The translations under genes were made by a program, and so were the position numbers. Shown in pieces: positions 8,513 to 18,285 of a stretch of 64,000 bases of DNA (its first letter is position 1; the number at the start of each line of letters is the position of its first letter). Below the pieces are notes generated by a model. That model had not been told where the DNA came from, ran no database searches, and was given only the letters and a program-made list of their open reading frames with translations. Source of the stretch: Sphingobacterium sp. xlx-96 (GTDB lineage: Bacteria; Bacteroidota; Bacteroidia; Sphingobacteriales; Sphingobacteriaceae); assembly GCF_011007365.1 (NCBI RefSeq), contig NZ_WFKM01000007.1, forward strand, positions 1 through 64,000, given 5' to 3'.

Positions 8513-9940
8513 ATGTTAAAAAAGTATAAAATATTGATGGTGATGATCGTTCTTTCCCTTGTTGGGATAGGCGGTATTGTGGGCGTTTGGCTTTATGGAG
8601 GGTACGTTAATAGACGTGAGATATTTGTGAATGAGGTGGAGAGGGGGCTTTTTAATGCTGTTCAATCCTATTATATAGATCATGAGGGCGTGTTCAATGA
8701 AAAAAGAAATAAAAGTATTGCTAAAGAAGGTAAGCTTTTTGTTTCGCGTATCAAATCTCTGTATTCCAATGTCGATGAGTTCAAAATACAGAATCTTTGG
8801 GATAGTCTTGCACGTGAACGAATGCGCCGGTATGCTGAGCGCCGGGAGGCTAAAAAAAAGGGAGATGGCGAGCCTGTCGCAATTATGCCATCCTTCCTAT
8901 TGCAAAATGTAGACTTCAATGACAGTACGCTCAATGAAGTAAACACTCTTCTGCGGGAATCCTTAGCGGTAAAGGGGATCACAACTCCAATAGCGGTAGA
9001 TATCAAAACTATAACAGATGGAGACCGGCCCCGCGGTCCGCATCGGATAAAAATTGATGCCGATGGGACAATTTCAACTCGACCTATATTGGTCAACTCC
9101 ACACAGGATCAGTTTCTCTTAGCCCAATTTGAGCAACCCATTTTCTACTTGTTAGGTAAAATGGCTATACAACTCATTGTTTCTGTCTTGTTGATTTTAG
9201 CGCTAATAGGTGCCTTTATTTACTTATTGTGGACTATCAATAGACAAAATAAATTGGCTCTTCTGCGCAAATCTTTTGTTAATAATATGACGCACGAGTT
9301 GAAGACCCCTGTTGCCACAGTAATGGCAGCGATAGAATCTATTCAGCGTTATGGAGCCAAGGACGATAAGAGTAAGATGGAAAAATACCTAAATATCTCG
9401 CATCGCGAACTTCAACATCTCTCTAATATGATTGAGAAGGTATTGCAGCTTGATATTGATGAGGTCAGGGGGATAATGATGCAAAAGACGAGTATCGATT
9501 TAGTTCAGCTACTTGAAGAGGGGGTAGAAATAGCACAATTGGGAGCCGGGAAGCCTGTGGTTATTGATTTTAAGAATGATCTTAATGAGTTTTCAATTCA
9601 AGCAGATTCTGCACACTTAAAAAACGTGATAAGTAACCTGTTGGACAATGCCATCAAATATTCAGGTGAGTCCGTCAAGATAAAGGTTAAGCTAATAAGA
9701 GATGCTGAATTTGCGCGGATATCTATTTCCGACGATGGACTAGGAATTGATGGAAGTTATTTAAAGGATATATTTGAGATGTTTTTTAGGGTGCCTAGCG
9801 GCAATCTACATCCTATTAAAGGTTTTGGGTTAGGATTGGCCTACGTTAGACAGGTCGTAAGACAGCATGGTGGAAATGTCGAAGTAGAAAGCATCTTGGG
9901 GAAAGGAACTATATTTACACTATCAATACCTATAGGATGA
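8513..9940 (+). CDS. Membrane sensor histidine kinase
   Basis: A 475-residue two-component sensor. Transmembrane helix 1 spans about residues 7-30, a ~180-residue periplasmic sensor follows, and helix 2 spans about 216-241. The kinase core has the phosphoacceptor His261 in NNMTHELKTP, an N box NLLDNAIKY (375-383), a G1 box DDGLGID (407-413), an F box EMFFRVP and a G2 box GFGLGLA (437-443), so it looks fully active. No HAMP domain is obvious. The 3' end overlaps the response regulator start by 4 bp (ATGA), showing translational coupling. The signal sensed cannot be inferred. Confidence 0.93.
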   Translation: MLKKYKILMVMIVLSLVGIGGIVGVWLYGGYVNRREIFVNEVERGLFNAVQSYYIDHEGVFNEKRNKSIAKEGKLFVSRIKSLYSNVDEFKIQNLWDSLARERMRRYAERREAKKKGDGEPVAIMPSFLLQNVDFNDSTLNEVNTLLRESLAVKGITTPIAVDIKTITDGDRPRGPHRIKIDADGTISTRPILVNSTQDQFLLAQFEQPIFYLLGKMAIQLIVSVLLILALIGAFIYLLWTINRQNKLALLRKSFVNNMTHELKTPVATVMAAIESIQRYGAKDDKSKMEKYLNISHRELQHLSNMIEKVLQLDIDEVRGIMMQKTSIDLVQLLEEGVEIAQLGAGKPVVIDFKNDLNEFSIQADSAHLKNVISNLLDNAIKYSGESVKIKVKLIRDAEFARISISDDGLGIDGSYLKDIFEMFFRVPSGNLHPIKGFGLGLAYVRQVVRQHGGNVEVESILGKGTIFTLSIPIG

Positions 9941-10614
9941 ATAAAGTGAAGATATTATACGTTGAGGATGAGCAGAGTTTGGCTCTTATTGTAGCAGATA
10001 GCCTTGAAGATCATGGTTTTGAAGTTGTTCATCGCGAAAATGGGCAAGAAGCCCTAAATTATTTTAAGCGTGAGAATGCAGATATTATTATACTAGATGT
10101 TATGATGCCATTGATGGATGGTTTTACCGCCGCCACCGAGATCCGTAAAGTGAATCCACATGTGCCGATATTATTTCTCTCAGCGTTGACACAGACAGAA
10201 GACGTTGTAAAAGGCTTTCATTTAGGGGCAAATGATTACATCCGCAAGCCTTTCAAGATTGAAGAGTTGATAGTCCGTATTGAAGCGTTGTCCAAACGCG
10301 CAAAGAAAAGTATACGTGCGTTGTATGAGATAGGAGATTATTTGTTGGATACCGGTAAAAATGCACTGCGACACGTTTCCGGAGAAGCAAAGCTTTCTTA
10401 TCGGGAGACCGAATTGATACGTCGCCTGTTCGAGAACAAGGATAACGTAGTTCCGCGTGAAGATATTATTAAAACCTATTGGGGAGACGATACCTATTTT
10501 ACTGGGCGTAGTCTGGATGTATTTATCAGTCGGATTCGAAAATATTTCGCACATGACGAAAGGGTTAAAATAACCAACGTCCGGGGTATTGGCTATATTA
10601 TGAATATTGATTAA
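9937..10614 (+). CDS. OmpR-family response regulator
   Basis: 225 residues: receiver domain (1-120) with acidic residues Glu10/Asp11, phosphoacceptor Asp54 in ILDVMMP and Lys in RKPFK; then a winged-helix domain (about 130-224) with the typical LSYRETELIRRLFENKDNVVPREDI and SLDVFISRIRKYF strings. It is the partner of the upstream kinase (overlapping start) and is followed 9 bp later by the nicotinamidase gene, so all three may be cotranscribed. A regulator of its own operon or of the divergent DUF4270/Kelch genes is plausible but not shown. Confidence 0.93.
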   Translation: MNKVKILYVEDEQSLALIVADSLEDHGFEVVHRENGQEALNYFKRENADIIILDVMMPLMDGFTAATEIRKVNPHVPILFLSALTQTEDVVKGFHLGANDYIRKPFKIEELIVRIEALSKRAKKSIRALYEIGDYLLDTGKNALRHVSGEAKLSYRETELIRRLFENKDNVVPREDIIKTYWGDDTYFTGRSLDVFISRIRKYFAHDERVKITNVRGIGYIMNID

Positions 10615-10623
10615 TTTAAGAGG

Positions 10624-11214
10624 ATGAAAGCACTGATAATTATAGATATTCAAAATGATTTTCTCCCGGGTGGAGCTCTTGAGGTGGCCAACGGTGATCA
10701 GATTATTGACACGGTTAATATGTTGCAGTCTCGATATGATCTCGTTGTTGCGACACAAGATTGGCATCCAAGCAACCATAAGAGTTTTGCTTCACAGCAT
10801 CCCGATCATAATATCTTCGATCTTATTGATCTAAACGGGTTAGAACAAGTCTTGTGGCCTAACCATTGTGTGCAGGGGTCTAGAGGAGCTGAGTTGGCCG
10901 ATACTTTACGGCAAGAACGCATAGAAGCGATATTTAGAAAAGGTATTGATCCTGCTATAGATAGTTACAGCGGTTTTTATGATAATGGTCGACGTAAGAA
11001 TACGGGGTTGCACGGTTACCTACAGAATCGTGACGTTACCGAAGTGCATATTTGTGGTCTAGCCGCAGATTTTTGTGTCTATTTTACGGCTATGGACGCT
11101 TTGAGTTTAGGGTATCGAACACTTATCTTATCCAAAGCAACGAAAGCAATTGACAAAGAAAACTATATGGATAAAAAGCAAGCTTTTATACATTCTGGCG
11201 GACTCTTTATCTAA
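10624..11214 (+). CDS. pncA: Nicotinamidase
   Basis: The 196-residue enzyme hydrolyses nicotinamide to nicotinate in NAD salvage. The catalytic triad is Asp8 (IIDIQNDF), Lys106 (FRKGID) and Cys151 (GLAADFCV); metal ligands Asp46, His48 and His52 are in QDWHPSNH. The start follows the response regulator stop by 9 bp, suggesting cotranscription with the two-component system, although the functional link is unclear. Its TAA stop overlaps, on the opposite strand, the TAG of the convergent TonB-receptor-like gene. Confidence 0.93.
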   Translation: MKALIIIDIQNDFLPGGALEVANGDQIIDTVNMLQSRYDLVVATQDWHPSNHKSFASQHPDHNIFDLIDLNGLEQVLWPNHCVQGSRGAELADTLRQERIEAIFRKGIDPAIDSYSGFYDNGRRKNTGLHGYLQNRDVTEVHICGLAADFCVYFTAMDALSLGYRTLILSKATKAIDKENYMDKKQAFIHSGGLFI

Positions 11215-13970
11215 CTTCCTTTTCTTCCGATCGGCATTTTGCCACCGAATTGTCTCAGGTTGTATGTAAATGATAATAGAAAATAACGGTTCAGGGTGTT
11301 GGATGTCACATCCGATATATTATTTTCATTTACTCTCCGGTTTACATTTTGAGCATTGTTTAGTAGGTCGAACCCCTTAAAGGCCAATTCACCGTTTTTA
11401 CGTTTCAATAATTTGTAACTGATAGATGCATTCCAAATGGATGTTTCGATGCCTGGACTTCCCATGATACCACCATTGAGTAAATACATAAATTGCGATG
11501 AAAGAACCAGTTTTTTAAAGAGTTCTACTGTTACATTGTTGTTTATTCTATGCGTGAACACTTCATAACGTGGTACTCTGGCTATCGGGTTTCGGGTGAA
11601 TCTCCCATCTATTTTATAGTTTAATCCGACTACATACTGTTTGCTGAAATTCGAATTAAAACCAATACTTTGTCCAAAGCCATAGGAAGTGCTGTTCACA
11701 AGATCTCCATTTATTTTTGTCAGATCATTGTTGTAGAATATTCTGGTATTAGTGTGTAGATTAATTTTAAGGGGTTTAATCGGAAGACCATAACTGTTGT
11801 TGATCCTGAAATTGTACGCACCATTTACGTTAGTAGGTACGGTATATTGCCCGCCCGCTCCCAAAATCACATCGTCAAATAACGTTGTAGTTGTGTCCGT
11901 CATTAATACCGAGTTGATTATTTTATCGTTCAGATATTCAAAAGTTGCATTACTCGTTAATGTCCGGCCCGAGCGCTTGTTTACGTCTTTGTATTGCAGT
12001 TTCAAGGTGTGTGCATACTCCTGATCTAGATTAGGGTTTCCGTTGGTGATGCGCAACTCATTTTGATTGTTGATAAAGTCTTGGAGCTGATTAATGTTTG
12101 GTGTGTTCGTTTGTGTATTATAGTTGAATTCAAAAGTTCTGTCTTTAGAGAATTTATATATGGCAGTAAATTCGGGCAGTAAACTGCTGAAGTCGGCCTT
12201 AGTATGAAGGTTTAACGGTACAGTACGGTTATTAATACGAATACCATGTTGATAATTTAATCCTATCTGAATCCGAAGTGAATCTTTCATGTTATAAGAA
12301 TAAGACATACCTGCGCTATGATAGTTATAGTCATTTCTAAATTCGTTCGAAAGCCTGTCCTTTAATTCCCCCAACTGCCCTGTTTCCGCTAGAAATTCAA
12401 ATGTTTCCCGATTAGAATAGTTGGCCGTGTTTCTGAAATTGTAATTAGCCTGAAGTCGACTACGGCTGGAAAGCTGCTCCGTAATGGAGAGTCGAGCACT
12501 AGCACTAGATCCGTAACCGTTTGTTACACTTTGGTTGTTATTTGTGTCTCTGCGGGTCAATAGTGAATCCTTATAATATGATGTCATAGCGAGATTGAGT
12601 CCCAGTACATCGTTTGTGCTTTTATTCCCATTAATCCTCAGTGATATCGATCTCCCTTTTTTTGAGAATCGATGCATATAAGTCAATGCGCCACCAAAAT
12701 TTAAATTTTTATCATCATTATCATTCGAGCGTACAGATTCATTGATAGGGTCAACACGCTCTCTGTTCGTCTGACTAGTGGAACTGCTCTGCCTAAAATC
12801 CTGAGTGAAGTTAAAGTTTGGAGAAAAGTCAATTCTGTTAGTAGAATCGATATCCCATTTTATGCGACCACTAAATTTGTGTTCTTTGCTTAAGTTATTC
12901 GATAGTTGTTCTTGTGTTCTAAATTGATTCGCCTGTTTGTCATTGAGGTATTCGATGTTCGACTGCGTATTTGTTCGCGTAGAAAGAGATTTGAAGTTGT
13001 AGTCTCCACTGGCCTCCATTTTCTTGTTTAGGTAAGTGTTGGTAAAATTGATGGCGCCTGCATAGGTATCTGACAGACCTCTTTCCGTGTTGTTGTTTCC
13101 TCTTCGTCCACCTCCACGCCCCTGTTCAGCAAAGTTGGTTTCGTTGATGTTGTTTGCCATAAGATTTATGGCGTACTTTTTATCCCCATCAAAGGAATTG
13201 ATAGAAGTGTTGATTCCAAACTTGTCACTGTTACCCTTGCCTGCATTTGCTTTTCCAAAGTATCCACGACGTTTGTCCGGCTTAGTGATAATGTTGATTA
13301 CCTTATTACGCTTCCCATCATCAAAGCCTGAAAAACGAGCCTGTTCCGATTTCTCATCAATTAGTTGTATTTTGGCAATGATCTCCGCAGGCAAGTTCTT
13401 TAAAGCTATTCGTGGGTCCGAACTGAAGAACTCTTTTCCATCAACAATAATACGCGTGACCTTTTCACCATGTGCTTCCACATTACCCTCCTCATCAATC
13501 ATTACCCCGGGAATTTGAGCTACCAGTTCGTCGGCATCCGCATATTCCCGTGTTGAAAAATTCTTAGCGTCAAATTCTAACGTGTCCCCTTTCATCACGA
13601 TGGACTGAGGGGCTGTGATCTCTACTTCTTCAATAGCTATTTCGGCTGGTTCTAAGCGAAAGAAGAAGTACGTCGGTTTGCCATACATTACAAAAGTTTG
13701 CAATTCAGATTTAAAACCAACATAATTCGTGCTGATCGTATATCTTCCATCTTCTAGTGTGTGCTGTGTAAAGAGGCCATTAGTATTAGTCCTTACAGAT
13801 AGTATAGAAGAGTCCTTTTGACTTATTATTCGTAGGGTAACACCCGATAGGGGTTTGGAGGTAGTTTTGTCTACAATATTGCCAGTAACTCTATTTTGGG
13901 CAAGTACAGTATACTGTACTATAAAAAAGCATATTATCGGAAATATAAATTTCAGTACACTTGGTTTCAC
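11211..13970 (-). CDS. TonB-dependent-receptor-like outer membrane beta-barrel protein
   Basis: 919 residues with a signal peptide (MKPSVLKFIFPIICFFIVQYTVLAQ). A carboxypeptidase-regulatory-like domain follows (NRVTGNIVDKTTSKPLSGVTLRI, about 25-105), then a plug-like domain (IPGVMIDEEGNVEAHGEKVTRIIVDGKEFF, about 140-220) and a long beta-barrel. No TonB box is evident and there is no SusD partner, so it belongs to the standalone outer membrane beta-barrel family rather than SusC. A Gly/Arg-rich loop (RGGGRRGNNN) near 280 is likely surface-exposed. Convergent with pncA, stops overlapping. Substrate unknown; siderophore, peptide or signalling roles are possible. Confidence 0.85.
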   Translation of the reverse strand: MKPSVLKFIFPIICFFIVQYTVLAQNRVTGNIVDKTTSKPLSGVTLRIISQKDSSILSVRTNTNGLFTQHTLEDGRYTISTNYVGFKSELQTFVMYGKPTYFFFRLEPAEIAIEEVEITAPQSIVMKGDTLEFDAKNFSTREYADADELVAQIPGVMIDEEGNVEAHGEKVTRIIVDGKEFFSSDPRIALKNLPAEIIAKIQLIDEKSEQARFSGFDDGKRNKVINIITKPDKRRGYFGKANAGKGNSDKFGINTSINSFDGDKKYAINLMANNINETNFAEQGRGGGRRGNNNTERGLSDTYAGAINFTNTYLNKKMEASGDYNFKSLSTRTNTQSNIEYLNDKQANQFRTQEQLSNNLSKEHKFSGRIKWDIDSTNRIDFSPNFNFTQDFRQSSSTSQTNRERVDPINESVRSNDNDDKNLNFGGALTYMHRFSKKGRSISLRINGNKSTNDVLGLNLAMTSYYKDSLLTRRDTNNNQSVTNGYGSSASARLSITEQLSSRSRLQANYNFRNTANYSNRETFEFLAETGQLGELKDRLSNEFRNDYNYHSAGMSYSYNMKDSLRIQIGLNYQHGIRINNRTVPLNLHTKADFSSLLPEFTAIYKFSKDRTFEFNYNTQTNTPNINQLQDFINNQNELRITNGNPNLDQEYAHTLKLQYKDVNKRSGRTLTSNATFEYLNDKIINSVLMTDTTTTLFDDVILGAGGQYTVPTNVNGAYNFRINNSYGLPIKPLKINLHTNTRIFYNNDLTKINGDLVNSTSYGFGQSIGFNSNFSKQYVVGLNYKIDGRFTRNPIARVPRYEVFTHRINNNVTVELFKKLVLSSQFMYLLNGGIMGSPGIETSIWNASISYKLLKRKNGELAFKGFDLLNNAQNVNRRVNENNISDVTSNTLNRYFLLSFTYNLRQFGGKMPIGRKGS

Positions 13971-14091
13971 AAGGTTTAGTATTAGATTTTTCGCAGCAAT
14001 ATTAAGTTTTTTATTTGTTAATTACTGTTACATTGTATTAAACCTAAATTAATAATTAAAGCCACTATTCGTGAATGCAAGGCATTTTGTC

Positions 14092-14099
14092 TAATTTTG
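14092..14099 (+). promoter_or_regulatory. Possible -7 element before the TetR gene
   Basis: TAATTTTG fits TAnnTTTG and lies 20 bp before the ATG at 14119. No clear -33 TTG at standard spacing. Confidence 0.4.
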
Positions 14100-14118
14100 T
14101 ATTGTTCTAAACTGTAGT

Positions 14119-14661
14119 ATGAAGGAAAGCTCGTTAAGTAGAAAGGAGAAAATTTTACAGACCGCATTGACCCTGTTTGCCGAGAATGGGTATGCCGCGA
14201 CCTCAACCAAAGAAATAGCGGCTATTGCTGGTGTGTCGGAGGCTTTGATATTTAAGCATTTTGGGAATAAGGATACGTTGTTAGCACACCTGATCAAATC
14301 AGGATATCGACGGGTTTTGCAACATCATAGAGGTATGATGACGTATAAGAATGCTAAGGACTTTTTGCGAAACATGATTTTCCTTCCCAGTAAGCTAGTT
14401 TCGGACGAACCTTTATTTTGGAAATTACAGGAGCGTTTGTCCCATACGCCATTCTCTAGGCAGCAACATGAACAGTTTATGAAACCGGTACATCCGATCA
14501 TACAACGTGCCTTCGAAGAATTGGATTATAAAGAACCCGAACTAGAAACACAGTTTTTATTGTTGATTATCGATATGCTCTGGAAAAAAGAAGCTTGTGG
14601 AGATGTAATGAATGCCGTGGATCTGGCTATTATGTTAGAAAATAAATATAATCTGATTTAA
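14119..14661 (+). CDS. TetR/AcrR family transcriptional regulator
   Basis: 180 residues. The N-terminal helix-turn-helix (about 8-55) reads KILQTALTLFAENGYAATSTKEIAAIAGVSEALIFKHFGNKDTLL, the standard TetR DNA-binding domain. The C-terminal ligand/dimer domain is helical and not assignable to a subfamily. It stands 95 bp before the GH3 gene in the same direction and diverges from the TonB-receptor-like gene at 13970; either could be its target. No operator palindrome was recognised. Confidence 0.9.
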   Translation: MKESSLSRKEKILQTALTLFAENGYAATSTKEIAAIAGVSEALIFKHFGNKDTLLAHLIKSGYRRVLQHHRGMMTYKNAKDFLRNMIFLPSKLVSDEPLFWKLQERLSHTPFSRQQHEQFMKPVHPIIQRAFEELDYKEPELETQFLLLIIDMLWKKEACGDVMNAVDLAIMLENKYNLI

Positions 14662-14684
14662 TGCGTTTTTGTGCGTTTTTTTTA
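14662..14684 (+). promoter_or_regulatory. Doubled TGCGTTTTT motif upstream of the GH3 gene
   Basis: TGCGTTTTTG is followed at once by TGCGTTTTTTTT, 75-95 bp before the GH3 start and immediately after the TetR stop. No hairpin precedes it, so it is not a standard terminator. The same TGTGCGTTTTTT string occurs twice before namZ (55895, 55957). Confidence 0.35.
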
Positions 14685-14756
14685 AAACTTTTGCAAATTA
14701 TACGCTATTTATATATATAAGTATTATTTTAGAGCCTTAATTATAAAACAAACAGT

Positions 14757-16460
14757 ATGATAAAGTCAATTATAGTCAGTGCATTTTTGTGCGGTTTGAC
14801 AACAGTGGGATTTGCGCAAAAGAAGCCTGCTTTTGTTCCTTTTATCAATCAGCAGCATCAATGGGTGGATTCGGTTTTTAATAGTTTAACGCCCAAAGAG
14901 CGCATTGGACAATTGTTTTTGGTACGTGCGCATACCAATCTGGGACAAAAATATATTGACTCCGTAGCTACAGTGGTTAAGACAGAGCAGCTCGGTGGAT
15001 TAGTTGTTTTTCAAGGAGGGCCGGTACGTCATGTGGATATGTACAATCAATACCAAAAGCTCACTAAGGTACCTCTGTTGATTACATTTGATGGAGAGTG
15101 GGGATTAGGGATGCGTTTGCCAGATTCTACACAGTCTTTCCCTTATCAGATGACTTTAGGAGCCTTACAGGACAATAGTTTAATTTATGACATGGGACGA
15201 GAGGTGGCCAAGGATTTTTTGCGAATGGGCATGCATTTTAATTTTGCTCCCGTAGTTGATGTCAATAACAATTCTAAAAATCCGGTGATTGGTTTCCGTT
15301 CTTTTGGGGAGAATAAAGAGAATGTCGCTCGCAAAGCCAAGGCTTACATGGAAGGAATGGTTGATGGTGGAATTATTGCTTCGTTGAAACACTTTCCAGG
15401 ACATGGCGATACCGATGTAGACTCGCATTATGATTTGCCACAACTTAACTTTTCTAAAAAGCGGTTGGAAGAGTTAGAAATGTATCCATTTAAGGAATTG
15501 ATAAAACAGGGAGCACCAGCAGTTATGGTGGCGCACATGCATATCCCTGCGTTAGACAATACACCAAATATGCCTTCTTCTATTTCTCGCAAAGTCGTTA
15601 CCGATTTGCTCCGCAATGAGTTAGGCTTCAAAGGACTGACAGTAACCGATGCTATGGATATGAAGGGCGTTAAAAAGTTCTTTCCAAATGGCGAGGCAGA
15701 TATCATGGCTATTGAAGCTGGACACGATCTGTTAGAGGTATCCGAGAATAGCGGTAGAGCTATCGATCTGGTGGAAAAAGCTATAAAAAGTGGTAGAATA
15801 AATCAGGTTGAGATTGATGCACGCGTAAAGCGTGTTTTGGCTTCCAAATACTGGTTGGGACTGAACAACTATCGTCCCACGAATAGGAACGGTCTTATCA
15901 CAGACTTAAACCGACCAGCCACCAAATCCCTTATTCAGCGAATGGGAGATGCCGCTGTGACAGTGCTAAAATCGAACAAGCGTATACAGTCCTTTGACGC
16001 AAAGCAAGAGACTGCTGTCGTAAGCGTTGGTATCAGTCAAGCGCAGGATTTTGAAAAGGGATTGGCTGTTCAGCTGACAGCGGGAACCAACTATTATATA
16101 ACAGGGGCAGAGACCGTAGAACAATTAGATAGTTTGGTGAAAGTGATTAGAGACCACAAGCAGATCGTACTTGCGATACATGACAACCGTTCCCGTCCAC
16201 GTCCTGAACTAGATATAAAAGACCCTGTAAAGAAATTTGTCGATCGGATTGCAGGCAGACGTACGGTTACAGTGATGTTTACCAATCCCTATGCGATCAA
16301 CTCCGTTGATGTAGCGCGTAGTGCATCGATTATATTGGCTTATCAAAATGATGACTTTATGCAACGTTCTGCATTAAAGGTATTGCTAAAACAGATTAAG
16401 GCTACTGGTAAACTACCGGTGACGATAAATAAAGAATTTGCCTACGGAAAAGGAATTTAA
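14757..16460 (+). CDS. GH3 beta-N-acetylhexosaminidase (NagZ-like), exported
   Basis: 567 residues with an N-terminal signal peptide ending near Ala20 (TTVGFAQKK). The GH3 TIM barrel carries KHFPGHGDTDVDSH at 211-224, the NagZ-type motif whose His/Asp pair acts as general acid, and the nucleophile Asp298 in VTDAMDM. A second, smaller domain (about 370-567) follows. In the family this reaction removes N-acetylglucosamine from peptidoglycan fragments or chitooligosaccharides. In several Bacteroidota the GH3 domain is fused to a serine-hydrolase (beta-lactamase-like) domain of ~400 residues; here that part is absent and the gene ends cleanly. Export points to periplasmic action, unlike cytoplasmic NagZ of E. 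coli. Confidence 0.9.
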   Translation: MIKSIIVSAFLCGLTTVGFAQKKPAFVPFINQQHQWVDSVFNSLTPKERIGQLFLVRAHTNLGQKYIDSVATVVKTEQLGGLVVFQGGPVRHVDMYNQYQKLTKVPLLITFDGEWGLGMRLPDSTQSFPYQMTLGALQDNSLIYDMGREVAKDFLRMGMHFNFAPVVDVNNNSKNPVIGFRSFGENKENVARKAKAYMEGMVDGGIIASLKHFPGHGDTDVDSHYDLPQLNFSKKRLEELEMYPFKELIKQGAPAVMVAHMHIPALDNTPNMPSSISRKVVTDLLRNELGFKGLTVTDAMDMKGVKKFFPNGEADIMAIEAGHDLLEVSENSGRAIDLVEKAIKSGRINQVEIDARVKRVLASKYWLGLNNYRPTNRNGLITDLNRPATKSLIQRMGDAAVTVLKSNKRIQSFDAKQETAVVSVGISQAQDFEKGLAVQLTAGTNYYITGAETVEQLDSLVKVIRDHKQIVLAIHDNRSRPRPELDIKDPVKKFVDRIAGRRTVTVMFTNPYAINSVDVARSASIILAYQNDDFMQRSALKVLLKQIKATGKLPVTINKEFAYGKGI

Positions 16461-16491
16461 TTAAAGGAGCTGACTGGGTGAGACGTAAATT

Positions 16492-16544
16492 GGTGAAACC
16501 GTAAAGTTGTTAAAAGGATAACAGTTTTACGGTTTTACCTTTTT
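16492..16544 (+). terminator. Terminator after the GH3 gene
   Basis: Imperfect ~20-bp stem: GGTGAAACCGTAAA (from 16492) pairs with TTTTACGGTTTTACC (to 16539), followed by TTTTT. Confidence 0.75.
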
Positions 16545-16795
16545 GTCCGATGACTAATCTAACCTATTAAAACGCTTAAACTCTAGAACCTCTATCACTA
16601 TCATAACTGGGTAACATCATAACATGATCACTCGTTAACACAATAACTCCCCTCCCTACCGAAAGAATTACCAAAGAGACTCTCCAAAAGCATGAGAATG
16701 TAAACATTTTCTTCTTTTGTAGACGCTTCTTTTTATTTCATTTATATTAATGATAACTTTGACCCTGATTTATAAAATAGACTTAAGTTATCATA
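16545..16795. other. Intergenic stretch before sdaA with a possible promoter
   Basis: Contains a TAAC-rich tract (16601-16650, several ATAAC/TAAC strings loosely like the octamer repeats near lipB) and TAACTTTG at 16754-16761, a fit to the TAnnTTTG -7 element 35 bp before sdaA. No open frame seen. Confidence 0.45.
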
Positions 16796-18223
16796 ATGGC
16801 ACAAGAGCAAATTTCCGTGTTTGATATGTTTAAAATAGGTATCGGACCTTCCAGTTCGCATACTTTAGGGCCTTGGAGAGCAGCGCAGCGTTTTGTACAG
16901 AAGTTAGTTGAACTTTCTGTTTTCGAGGATGTGCAGCAGGTCAATATTTTACTCTATGGGTCTTTAGCCAAGACAGGTGTCGGTCACGGTACAGACATAG
17001 CGGTATTATTAGGTCTTAGCGGCGATGATCCGGTTACATTTGATGTCTCGCAGGTCATGCCCAAGGTAGAAGATATAAAAAGCAATGGAAAGCTGGTTTT
17101 GGGGGGAAATCACGAAATTGACTTCAATTATCAAGATCAGTTACTTTTCTTATTTGATCAGAGTTTGCCTTTTCACCCCAATGCCGTTACTTTTCAGGCT
17201 TTTCTGAATAATGGTAAAGCTATTTCGGAAACCTACTATTCTATAGGTGGAGGTTTTGTTGTTCAGGAAAATGATTCCGAGACCGTATTGTCAGAGGTAG
17301 ACATGCCGTTTCCGGTCGATAGTGCGCAGCAATTGATGAGTGCTTGTATGCGTACAGGTTTAAAAATATCGGAAATAGTATTAGAAAATGAGTGCTCCTG
17401 GCGTCCGGAAGCAGAGACCAAGTCAGGTATTCTGCGCATTTTTCAAACCATAAAAGAGTGTATCTATAAAGGTTGTCACACTGATGGGGTGCTGCCGGGA
17501 GGACTGCACGTCGAGCGCCGGGCGGCAAAGATGAATAAGCGCATGCTAAAGGGCCGCGAATACAGCGATTACCAAACCTGGCTTGAGGCTATACGTCAAG
17601 GTGGACGTGATTTCGGATATATTTTGGACTGTGTAAGCTGTTTTGCTTTAGCGGTCAACGAGGAAAATGCATCATTTGGCAGGGTCGTTACCGCTCCCAC
17701 AAATGGAGCTGCAGGTGTTATTCCTGCGGTGTTACAATATTATATTGCCTTTTACGATGCTTTTAATGATGATAAAGTGATCCAGTTTATAGCAGCAGCT
17801 TCTGAGATCGGTTCTATCTTTAAAAAGAATGCTACTATTTCTGCTGCAATGGGAGGCTGTCAGGCAGAGATCGGAGTCTCTTCGGCTATGGCTGCAGGCG
17901 CACTGACCGAATGTCTTGGGGGGTCGCAGCGGCAAGTGCTGATGGCGGCAGAGATTGCTATGGAGCACCATCTAGGACTTACCTGCGACCCGATCGGAGG
18001 ATTAGTGCAGATACCATGTATCGAACGTAATACCATGGGCGCGATCAAAGCTATTACAGCAGCTCAATTGGCATTACAGTCCAACCCAGACAAAGCAAAA
18101 GTTAGTCTTGATGCGGTCGTTTCGGCTATGTGGGAGACCGCTCAGGATATGAATGTCAAATACAAAGAAACAGCCGATGGTGGTCTAGCGGTAAAAGTAC
18201 CGTTGAGCTTACCGGAGTGTTAG
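16796..18223 (+). CDS. sdaA: L-serine ammonia-lyase, iron-sulfur dependent
   Basis: 475 residues, single-chain type: N-terminal domain opening [24 protein letters not shown] and catalytic domain with [17 protein letters not shown]. It deaminates L-serine to pyruvate using a [4Fe-4S] cluster. Cys355, Cys397 and Cys408 ([20 protein letters not shown]) have the 42- and 11-residue spacing of the three cluster ligands described for the Legionella enzyme. The protein ends in ...LSLPEC, so Cys475 is the very last residue, matching the C-terminal Cys that caps the fourth iron in that structure. Likely a single-gene unit between terminators. Confidence 0.95.
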   Translation: MAQEQISVFDMFKIGIGPSSSHTLGPWRAAQRFVQKLVELSVFEDVQQVNILLYGSLAKTGVGHGTDIAVLLGLSGDDPVTFDVSQVMPKVEDIKSNGKLVLGGNHEIDFNYQDQLLFLFDQSLPFHPNAVTFQAFLNNGKAISETYYSIGGGFVVQENDSETVLSEVDMPFPVDSAQQLMSACMRTGLKISEIVLENECSWRPEAETKSGILRIFQTIKECIYKGCHTDGVLPGGLHVERRAAKMNKRMLKGREYSDYQTWLEAIRQGGRDFGYILDCVSCFALAVNEENASFGRVVTAPTNGAAGVIPAVLQYYIAFYDAFNDDKVIQFIAAASEIGSIFKKNATISAAMGGCQAEIGVSSAMAAGALTECLGGSQRQVLMAAEIAMEHHLGLTCDPIGGLVQIPCIERNTMGAIKAITAAQLALQSNPDKAKVSLDAVVSAMWETAQDMNVKYKETADGGLAVKVPLSLPEC

Positions 18224-18244
18224 TGTAAAATATTTGTAAGCCCT

Positions 18245-18266
18245 AGCCTTAATAAGCTAAGGCTTT
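18245..18266 (+). terminator. Terminator after sdaA
   Basis: AGCCTTA pairs with TAAGGCT across a 6-base loop, followed by a run of T, 22 bp after the sdaA stop. Confidence 0.8.
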
Positions 18267-18285
18267 TTTCGTTATTTTTACAGCT

